In this document: positions 57,091-64,000 of the stretch, one piece after another | Numbering within the stretch: the stretch's first letter is position 1 | How the letters are laid out: every line of letters begins with the position of its first letter | NCBI RefSeq assembly: GCF_900094835.1 | Contig: NZ_FMAO01000004.1 | Coordinates: forward strand, 1 to 64,000 | DNA: 64,000 nucleotides | Source: Weissella bombi | Lineage (GTDB): Bacteria; Bacillota; Bacilli; Lactobacillales; Lactobacillaceae | Direction: 5' to 3' | Translations under genes and position numbers: made by a program | The notes under the pieces: model-generated | What the model saw: only the letters and a program-made list of their open reading frames with translations | The model's database searches: none | Told to the model about the DNA's origin: nothing

Positions 57091-58170
57091 TTAACCAAAG
57101 AAACTAGCAATCTTGTCTGCATCTAAGTCCTTTAAGATTTCGACAGTCAACTCAACTGCATGTTGGAAATCATCTAATGATGCCCAGTTATAAGCAGTAT
57201 GCTCATAACGTACAGGGATACCAATAACAATCGTTGGGGCACCATTCCAGTATTGAATAGGTGCACCGTTAACACCCCCACCAGTTCTAACTGAACGTGT
57301 ATAAGGAATATTATGCTCATCTGCAATCTTAGCAGCATATTCTTCAAATAGTGGATTAGCGATAAATGACGTATCCATATCACGTAACATTGGACCACGC
57401 TTCAAGCCAGTTTGAATTAGCCAATCTTCTTCAAAAGTATCATCACATGGACAACCTTCAAACACGATAGCAAGATCAGGTGAGATTTTATTCGCCGTTA
57501 CCTTTGCACCACGTGTACCGACCTCTTCCTGTGTTGAAAGTGCAACAGCAACGTCAACGTCTAGGTCTTGTTCATGTACTTGATCCAACACGTCGACTAG
57601 AGCTGCTGACCCGACACGATTATCAAAGTCCTTACCAAAGAACAAACGGGTTGATGGGTAGTATTCGCATTCAACATCCGGGAAAATTGGACATCCAGTG
57701 TCAATTTTAAAATCATTAATCGTTTCATCACGACTAGTTGAGCCAACGTCAATTGACATCTCAGCAATCTTTGGCACTTGCTTCTTTTCCTCGTCAGTCA
57801 TAAAGTGAGGTGGCTTACTAGCAACGACTCCTTTAATATATTGACCATCCTTATTACGCACTCGAACGCGTGTTGTTGGAACATTTGTTGGTGCCCAACC
57901 ACCTAACGTGACAAACTTAATCAATCCATTTGGACGTACAGCTTGCGCAATGAAGCCAACAGAATCCGCATGAGCATCAATTTGCACAACTGGCTTTTTA
58001 CCTGTATTTTCTGTCCGATCAACATAGCTATTAAAGATACCATCACGGCTAACTTTCCCATACGGCGTAGCACGTTCTTCAAAATACTTAGCTACTTCCG
58101 TCTCAAATCCAGGCACCCCATTCAAATCAGAAAATGCTTTTACTAGTTCAATCTGTTCTTGTTCTTTCAA
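57091..58170 (-). CDS. M42-family metallo-aminopeptidase
   Basis: A 359-residue protein related to PepA/FrvX glutamyl aminopeptidases. Metal-binding segments are QIDAHADSVGFI, FFGKDFDNRVG, LSTQEEVGTRGA and EGCPCDDT. The start is TTG 58170 with GGGGG 7 nt upstream. It lies 20 bp after the broken peptide-binding protein gene, consistent with uptake and hydrolysis of peptides in one unit. Confidence 0.87.
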   Translation of the reverse strand: MKEQEQIELVKAFSDLNGVPGFETEVAKYFEERATPYGKVSRDGIFNSYVDRTENTGKKPVVQIDAHADSVGFIAQAVRPNGLIKFVTLGGWAPTNVPTTRVRVRNKDGQYIKGVVASKPPHFMTDEEKKQVPKIAEMSIDVGSTSRDETINDFKIDTGCPIFPDVECEYYPSTRLFFGKDFDNRVGSAALVDVLDQVHEQDLDVDVAVALSTQEEVGTRGAKVTANKISPDLAIVFEGCPCDDTFEEDWLIQTGLKRGPMLRDMDTSFIANPLFEEYAAKIADEHNIPYTRSVRTGGGVNGAPIQYWNGAPTIVIGIPVRYEHTAYNWASLDDFQHAVELTVEILKDLDADKIASFFG

Positions 58171-58190
58171 AATTATCCCCCTAAATACGG

Positions 58191-59827
58191 TTACTTGTTG
58201 GCTACATAAGCCGTCTTGTAACTATAATGTCCGTTAATTTGGTTGTAACTAATCCCCTTTAGATTTGGGTTAACCAAATCTTCATTGTTTTGTTGATAAA
58301 TTGGCGTTATAACTTGATCCTTCATCAGAATCTTTTCAGCCTTCACCAAATCATTCCAACGAGCTGTTTTATTAGCAGCGTTTTTATTCAATGAATCTGT
58401 AATGGCTTGATCATATGCTTCATTCTTCCAACCAGTGTGGTTTTGTGCACTATCACTTGGGAAAATTTGTAAGAAAGTATATGGATCAGCAAAGTCGGCT
58501 GACCAACCTTGGAATGAAATATCGAAGTTTCCTTCGTTAACTGAAGCAATTCGACTCTTCTGTGGCACCTTTTGTAGTGTCAAATCAAGCTTAGGCAAAT
58601 TCTTTTGCAATTGATCTTGAATAAAGACAGCTACTTGCTCAGAAGCACTTGCATCGGCAGTAATAACCGTTGCACTAATCTTATCCTTACCAACTTCCTT
58701 CAAGCCTTCAGCAAACAACTTTTTAGCTAACTTTGGCTTGTACTCTGCCGTATTCTTTACTTGAGAAGCATCGTAAAAGTCTTGCTTACCATTTGGTTTT
58801 GTTGCAACCTTACGTGGTACAAATCCAGATGCTGGTTGTGAACCATTCTTTAGGATTCTGTCAGTTAGTTGCTTACGATTAATTGAAAGTGAAATGGCTT
58901 GACGAATCTTAGCATTTTCAAGACCATTATTACGCTTTAAGTTATATTGCAAGTATGACGTTGCAGCTAGATTACGCTTTACAACATCCTTATGCTTTGA
59001 CAATTGTTGTGCTTGTTCACCAACTAACGTCATTTGATCTAACTTCTTAGTTTGATACAAATTGTAGGCAGTTGATGGATCCTTAATAACTGAGTAATTA
59101 ATCTTGCTCAACTTAACATACTTTTTATCCCAGTAGTATGGGTTCTTATTCAAAGTCCACTGCGTTGTTGAACCAGACCAACCCTTACTTACAAACGGTC
59201 CATTGTACAAAGTTGTTTTAGATGAAGTTCCATATTTATCACCTTGTTGCTCTACGAACTTTTGATTCAACGGTGCTAGCGTTTCACGTGCCAAAATCAT
59301 TTTAAAGTATTCTTGTGGTGCAGCTAACTTAACTTCTAGCTGATATTTACCAGTAGATTTAACACCCAAGGTATCTGGTGCTTTTTCGCCATCCTGAATT
59401 GCTTTAGCATTTTCAATATTATCAAATAAATAAGCATATTCACTAGCTGTCTTTGGATCAACAGCTCTTTGCCATGCGAAAACGAAGTCTGCAGCCGTTA
59501 CCGGATCACCGTTACTCCACTTACCGTCCTTACGAAGATCGATTGTATATGTTTTTTTATCATCAGAAACCTTAGTTTTTTGTGCTAAAGACTTCTTTGG
59601 TGCCCTTTGCTATCGTAAACATATAAACCTTCGGTAATATTATCAAGCTGCGTAAAAGCATTTAATTCTGTTGCCTTTGCTGTGTCCAATGATGAAATTT
59701 CAGTACTAGAATACGTACTAATAACTTGTTTCACCTTTGCATCGGCTGTATGCGTTACCACGCCAATTCCGGCAATGACACTCGTCGCTAATACAGCCGC
59801 CTTCATTCCTATTTTATCAATTCCCAT
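58191..59827 (-). pseudogene. oppA: oppA-like oligopeptide-binding protein gene, frameshifted
   Basis: The N-terminal part starts at 59827 (GGGGG 7 nt before ATG) and runs to GLYVYDSKG, then hits a stop. The next frame continues with APKKSLAQKTKVSDDKKTY and goes on without a break to 58191 as a normal SBP_bac_5 protein (KWSNGDPVTAADFVFAWQRA, ISLSINRKQLTDRIL, FQGWSADFADPYTFL). One base is missing near the GGG run at 59603-59605. The restored product is about 545 residues. The signal segment has no lipobox Cys, unusual for OppA. It may be a true lesion or a sequencing error in a homopolymer. Confidence 0.85.
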
Positions 59828-60024
59828 TAATCTGCCCCCTAGCCTTATGTAGCCACCCTTTAATTAAAATATTAGATATTTTTAATTTTTTAATTATATC
59901 TAATTTTCAGGGACTAAGCAAGGATATAACAGTTTTTTAACTTGAATTTTTATATTAAAAGTTAGAAATATTCTCCACAAAAAAAGGCTATAGCACTCAA
60001 ATACTATAACCATTTTTTAATTTT

Positions 60025-60683
60025 TTAAAGTGGCGTTGCTACGCTAAGAAGACGTTCATACTCTGCTCGATACTCTCTGGCACGATCTATCACTCCTGAA
60101 AAATCACCTTCAGAAGCCTTACCCGTTAAATCACTACCTGTCCCAACTGCTATAACACCTAAATCAAACCATTCATGCATGTTTTCTAAGTTGACGCCTC
60201 CCGTAGGCATAACATTAGCAAACGGTAATGGTACTTTAATTGCTTTTACAAAGCCTTTTCCAACCGTACTACCTGGGAAAATTTTAACAATATCAGCACC
60301 ATATCGTAATGCCGTTTTAACCGCAGTAATCATCATACATCCTGGTAAATACGGAATTTGGTATTCATTACAAATAAAGGCAGTTTCTTGATCAAACGAT
60401 GGGCTAACTACGAATTTTGCACCAGCCATAATTGCAATACGTGCAGTAACAGCATCCAACACCGTACCAGCACCTACAATCACTTCCTCATCATCAATAA
60501 ATTCTTCACTAATTCTTTTAATAAGCACATCAGCCGAAGGTGCCGTAAAGGTTAATTCAATCGCCTTAACCCCCCTTCAATACAGGCAAGCGCTGTTTGA
60601 TATGCTTCTTCTGCTGTAGAACCGCGTACTACTGAAACTATCCCTGCTTTACTTAACTATGACAAAAATTCAACTCTTTGCAT
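60025..60683 (-). pseudogene. eda: KDPG aldolase gene with nonsense codon and frameshift
   Basis: Start ATG 60681-60683 reads MQRVEFLS, then TAG at codon 9 (60657-60659), then LSKAGIVSVVRGSTAEEAYQTA. A base is missing in the six-G run at 60570-60575, after which the frame continues IELTFTAPSADVLIKRI to the end. The C-terminal 167 codons keep GAGTVLDAV, KFVVSPSFD, PGCMMITAV and DIVKIFPGSTVG (Schiff-base Lys). Two independent lesions argue for a real pseudogene. It follows hxlB by 21 bp. Confidence 0.87.
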
Positions 60684-60704
60684 AATTTCTTCCCTCTAAC
60701 TTAA

Positions 60705-61247
60705 TTACTCCATGTTACTATGAGTAGCTTTAGCAGTTTCATTCGAAATATTATCCCGACGGCTAAGCATTAAGCACAAAACATCTAAAGTAATATGAAC
60801 GCTTTGATCAAATAAGGTACTTAATAATTGAATAGACTTAACGCCATCCCCCGATTTAGTAGCTCCTGGCACAACAATTGTTGCATCCCCAATTCGACCT
60901 AACGGTGAATTAGCATTGCTTGTAACCGCAACTAATTTAACACCATTTTCCTTAGCCTTTTTACTTGGATCTAAAACACTGCCAGTCTTTCCAGATCCTG
61001 ATACAGATACCAGTACATCACCCGTCTGAATTGAAGGTGTTATTGTTTCACCAATAACGAAAACAGAATAACCAATATGCATCAAACGCATTGCAAAACC
61101 TTTAGCCATCAATCCTGAACGTCCGGCACCCAAAATAAAAATACGTTTGTTTTTATCAATAATTTTTTCTGCTGCAACAAGTTGCGTCTCATCAACTAAT
61201 GCCATTACTTCATTTACTTCATCGACTACTTCATTTACTAACGTCAT
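60705..61247 (-). CDS. hxlB: 6-phospho-3-hexuloisomerase (SIS domain)
   Basis: A 180-residue SIS-domain isomerase with FILGAGRSGLMAKGFAMRL and VSVSGSGKTGSVL, the pattern of PHI, which converts 3-hexulose-6-P to fructose-6-P. It overlaps the upstream hexulose-phosphate synthase gene by 4 nt (ATGA), the usual pairing. In methylotrophs the pair fixes formaldehyde; in other bacteria it can detoxify formaldehyde or make pentose phosphate. Confidence 0.88.
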   Translation of the reverse strand: MTLVNEVVDEVNEVMALVDETQLVAAEKIIDKNKRIFILGAGRSGLMAKGFAMRLMHIGYSVFVIGETITPSIQTGDVLVSVSGSGKTGSVLDPSKKAKENGVKLVAVTSNANSPLGRIGDATIVVPGATKSGDGVKSIQLLSTLFDQSVHITLDVLCLMLSRRDNISNETAKATHSNME

Positions 61248-61870
61248 TGTATTGCCTCCATGAATTCTTTAGCTGAACTAATCGGATCAGAGGATCCTGC
61301 TATTTTACCACCGACAATAATAACATCCGCTATTCCTTGATTAGAAATTTTTTTAGCTTGGTCGAGATCTACACCACCGGCAACAGCAATTTTCTTAATC
61401 TCTGGGTGACTTTCATGAAATGCTTGTATTGTATCCACTGCATTAAACGTGGTAGTTGCATCCTTTGAATGATGTAATCCATAAATTGCATTTGGCATAT
61501 TTGATATTTCATTTACTTTTTGATCATCAATTTCCATTAAATCAATAAATATGTCTTTACCCGTATCTTGTGCAATTTCATAAGTTTTCTTTAACGTCCC
61601 CAATGAAGATGCACCCATAACAGTTAAAATATTTGCAGAAGTTTCATATCCTTTAACAAACTCATATTCGCCTTCGTCAATGGTTTTTAAATCAATTAAA
61701 AGCTGTGACTTTTCAAGTTTAAAATCAGCTTTTTTAAGTGCTTCAAGTCCATAATCTTTAACAATTGATGTTCCTAGTTCAATAATGTCGACTATTCCAT
61801 CTAATTCCTGTGCAAGATTCAATGCCTTATCCAAAGGAACACGATCTATCGCAACTTGTAATTTTGTCAT
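61244..61870 (-). CDS. hxlA: 3-hexulose-6-phosphate synthase-like aldolase
   Basis: A 208-residue barrel of the orotidine decarboxylase suprafamily. It starts LQVAIDRVPLDKALNLAQEL and has IIELGTSIVKDYG, LIDLKTID, FIDLMEID and IAVAGGVDLDQAKK. It is close to HPS and to 3-keto-L-gulonate-6-P decarboxylase (UlaD); pairing with a PHI gene favours HPS. Overlaps of 4 nt with both neighbours indicate tight coupling. Confidence 0.82.
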   Translation of the reverse strand: MTKLQVAIDRVPLDKALNLAQELDGIVDIIELGTSIVKDYGLEALKKADFKLEKSQLLIDLKTIDEGEYEFVKGYETSANILTVMGASSLGTLKKTYEIAQDTGKDIFIDLMEIDDQKVNEISNMPNAIYGLHHSKDATTTFNAVDTIQAFHESHPEIKKIAVAGGVDLDQAKKISNQGIADVIIVGGKIAGSSDPISSAKEFMEAIQ

Positions 61871-62829
61871 TCTTCAGCAACCCCTTCTTTTAGATAAAAT
61901 TCCTTTAACTCTGTTGGCGTTGGATAACCGTCGTTATCACCAACTGTTTGTACCTGTAACGCTCCAACTGCATTACCACGGAGAACTGCTGACTTAAACG
62001 TCTTTCCTTCTAATAGTGCCGTAATAACACCTAGCGCAAAGCCGTCACCTGCACCAACAGTATCGACAACTTGCTGTACTTTGAATCCATCAACAGTATA
62101 ACTTTGACCATCAGCAGTTTTAACATAAGCACCAGCAGGGCCAATCTTTACAACAACAACTTTAGTACGATTCCCTTGCAAATAAAAGTCAGCAATCTTT
62201 TCTGGATCATCAGATCCCATCAAAATTTTACCTTCTGCCATACCTGGTAAAACAATTTCAGCCATGCCAGCCAATTCATTAATGGTCTTAATCATCTTTT
62301 CTTCAGATGACCAAAGCGTTGGCCGTAAATTAGGATCAAACGTTGTTAAAATGTTATTTTGAATTAATCTTTCAAAAAGTTCGCGAAAAGTTGCTTCAGA
62401 AATATCTGAGATGGCTGGAAAAATACCTGACATATGTGCAATTTTTACACCATTCAAATCAATGTTTTTAATAATATCTGATGTTAGATGGCATGCAGCT
62501 GAATCTTTACGATAATTAAACGTCTTAGGATCCCCCTGAGTTACTAATTCTTTTAACTGATGTCCCGTAAAATGCCCTTTGTCTTCTGATATATACGTTG
62601 TACCAACATTATGTGATTTAATAGTTTTTTTAACATACCTTCCAAATGGGTCAGCTCCAACTTGTGAGATATATTCTGTAGTATGCCCTAACCTTGCAAC
62701 ACCAATAGCCACATTTAGCTCAGCACCACCCATTATTTTATGAAAGTTAGTCGCATCCGTTAACGACACATCTTCATCTTTAGATGCAAATGTTACTATA
62801 GGTTCGCCAATTGTAATAAATTCACTCAT
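61867..62829 (-). CDS. kdgK: 2-dehydro-3-deoxygluconokinase (PfkB family)
   Basis: A 320-residue ribokinase-fold sugar kinase. GGAELNVAIGVARLGH near the N-terminus and the PfkB signature with catalytic Asp VVDTVGAGDGFALGV near the C-terminus. Neighbouring KDPG aldolase supports 2-keto-3-deoxygluconate as substrate. The next step (aldolase) is broken in this locus. It overlaps hxlA by 4 nt and lies 35 bp after the permease gene. Confidence 0.85.
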   Translation of the reverse strand: MSEFITIGEPIVTFASKDEDVSLTDATNFHKIMGGAELNVAIGVARLGHTTEYISQVGADPFGRYVKKTIKSHNVGTTYISEDKGHFTGHQLKELVTQGDPKTFNYRKDSAACHLTSDIIKNIDLNGVKIAHMSGIFPAISDISEATFRELFERLIQNNILTTFDPNLRPTLWSSEEKMIKTINELAGMAEIVLPGMAEGKILMGSDDPEKIADFYLQGNRTKVVVVKIGPAGAYVKTADGQSYTVDGFKVQQVVDTVGAGDGFALGVITALLEGKTFKSAVLRGNAVGALQVQTVGDNDGYPTPTELKEFYLKEGVAEE

Positions 62830-62864
62830 TTTTTATTTCCTCGCTTTATTCATATTCTGTTTTA

Positions 62865-64000
62865 TTAACCGAAAAATGCGTATACAAGCATTTCATTGAT
62901 GATTGATACAATCCACATAATTGGTACACCATATTTCAAGAAATCTTTTGACTTTACCTTCATATAATCGAGCCCCCACACATTCCAAGATTGTGTGATA
63001 TCAGTTGATACGGCCATTAAAGTGGGTACATACAATAATGGTAATAGGAAAGCATCATTGAACAATCCCGTTCCTGTAAGAACAGCAGCTGTAGCAGCAC
63101 CTGCTCCCCAGACTTGTAGTGGTCCACGGAACAAAGCTAATGGTGCTAAGATACCAAGTGCAACCGCTAGGACTAAATGGCTGTGTGGCAAAATAGCATT
63201 AAACAAAGGCTCAAAGTGTTGTGCGTTTAATGTTGCCGCACCACTAAACATAATTAACGCCATCATAAAGATAATCAAACCTGAAATATCACTAATTGCC
63301 TTTGAAACAGTCATATTAATGAAATCAACGGTACCTTTATAACTTTTCATATTTCCGGTAAGTAACATTGCAATAATAATTGAAAGTACTAAGGATGGAA
63401 TTGCATCCCACTTAAACAACATGTTCATCGCAACTGGAATGATTGGAACAACATAAGCAACACAGGGTACTTGTTTTGTTTCTACACCAGAATCATCAAA
63501 TCCTGCACCAATTGTAGTTAAGTTTACATCTGCATTCTGTGGCTTAAATTTTTTACGCATAATAATCAAGAATAAGATAACAAATGCTAATTGAACAAAC
63601 ATAGCTGTCCAACCAAATTCAAGATATTTACCACCATAAATAGCGTGTGGGAAAAATGCCTTAATTTGATTATATAGAACAACGTTGACATACATTGGTG
63701 CCCCAATAGCTAGCGAAAACGCAACAAGGGCAATTTCACGAGGAATTCCAATTGATAAAAGAATTGGTAGCAAAATAACACCAATGGCAATAACAGATCC
63801 AACACCATAGGCACTAATAAAGATAAATGCCGTAACCAAAATAACCAAAATAGCGGCGATTAATGGTTTTTTCTTTCCCACCTTGTTAGTAGCTTCCGAT
63901 ATAGCTGGCGCAATACCACTTTCAACTAACACACGTCCAAACCAAGATCCAAAAACAATATAGATAATTGTTGGTCCATAATTCAAAGCTGGTTCCGCAA
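62865..64000 (-). CDS. GntP-like sugar-acid permease (5' end outside window)
   Basis: At least 378 residues of a membrane protein with about ten helices visible, and loops such as GSWFGRVLVESGIAPAISEA and APLALFRGPLQVWGAG. It resembles gluconate/GntP or related sugar-acid:H+ transporters. The frame is open through the right window edge (AEPALNYGP), so the true start lies beyond 64000; a TTG at 63986 is not the start. It is first in the permease-kdgK-hxlA-hxlB-eda unit and probably imports the unit's substrate. Confidence 0.78.
   Translation of the reverse strand, partial: AEPALNYGPTIIYIVFGSWFGRVLVESGIAPAISEATNKVGKKKPLIAAILVILVTAFIFISAYGVGSVIAIGVILLPILLSIGIPREIALVAFSLAIGAPMYVNVVLYNQIKAFFPHAIYGGKYLEFGWTAMFVQLAFVILFLIIMRKKFKPQNADVNLTTIGAGFDDSGVETKQVPCVAYVVPIIPVAMNMLFKWDAIPSLVLSIIIAMLLTGNMKSYKGTVDFINMTVSKAISDISGLIIFMMALIMFSGAATLNAQHFEPLFNAILPHSHLVLAVALGILAPLALFRGPLQVWGAGAATAAVLTGTGLFNDAFLLPLLYVPTLMAVSTDITQSWNVWGLDYMKVKSKDFLKYGVPIMWIVSIINEMLVYAFFG

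Noticed and set aside
63984-63986. TTG start for the GntP-like permease
   Set aside because: The frame stays open to the window edge with hydrophobic, permease-like residues, so the gene is cut by the window.

Overview
The window looks like chromosome of a low-GC heterofermentative lactic acid bacterium of the Leuconostoc-Weissella branch, most likely Weissella. This is inferred from gene content and protein character, not from a marker gene. Evidence includes D-lactate dehydrogenase, an alsS-budA diacetyl/acetoin pair, glycerol oxidation by a GlpO-type oxidase, a T-box trp operon, CtsR/HrcA heat-shock sites and many CcpA (cre) operators. Almost all genes lie on the minus strand. The main plus-strand genes are rpmF, a small membrane protein, an aldo/keto reductase, the trp operon with an upstream cupin gene, a PASTA protein and a nucleoside deoxyribosyltransferase. 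No CRISPR array, rRNA, complete IS or prophage was seen.

Layout. 1-8.5 kb: 5' part of a secreted LysM protein, a ClpE-type chaperone with HrcA and CtsR operators, an oxidoreductase, alsS-budA, tRNA-Gln(CTG), a MarR regulator, and a universal stress protein with a 6S/Lacto-usp-like RNA upstream. 8.6-18.4 kb: rpmF, a PTS-EIIC-like permease, ldhD, then clpP, whiA, yvcK, rapZ, a 39-residue basic ORF and uvrA. uvrB is not next to uvrA. 18.5-24.1 kb: small membrane proteins, a HerA-like ATPase, an aldo/keto reductase, a uracil-DNA glycosylase and a GH13 glucosidase. Structured repeats with shared ends sit directly after two stop codons here. 24.3-29.9 kb: a DUF985 cupin and a T-box(Trp)-controlled trpDCFBA operon lacking trpEG. 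29.9-33.9 kb: galactitol-type PTS with a PRD regulator. 34-39.8 kb: PASTA protein, aldo/keto reductase, Ogt, a ComK-like protein and a sigma factor (possible competence regulators), OsmC, an orphan PstS and a deoxyribosyltransferase. 39.8-44.1 kb: cre-controlled cellobiose-type PTS/6-phospho-beta-glucosidase operon with a GntR regulator. 44.1-49.0 kb: a GPH symporter/AraC/unknown 785-residue protein cassette between perfect 25-bp direct repeats. 49.0-53.9 kb: glpK-glpO-tpi-glpF. 54.4-60 kb: aldehyde dehydrogenase, YczE-like membrane protein, M42 peptidase and a frameshifted oppA. 60-64 kb: permease-kdgK-hxlA-hxlB and a broken KDPG aldolase gene.

How it fits together. The window is dominated by carbon-source choice, with PTS, glycerol, glucoside and sugar-acid modules mostly under cre sites. 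It adds end products (lactate, acetoin) and proteostasis (ClpE, ClpP). Signs of decay or exchange cluster in the accessory parts: missing trpEG, an AUA start for trpF, disrupted eda and oppA, and the repeat-flanked cassette.

The strongest candidate for something undescribed is the family of long, covarying hairpins with AGAGCG...CGCGTTTA ends at 18956-19040 (minus) and 21473-21757 (plus).
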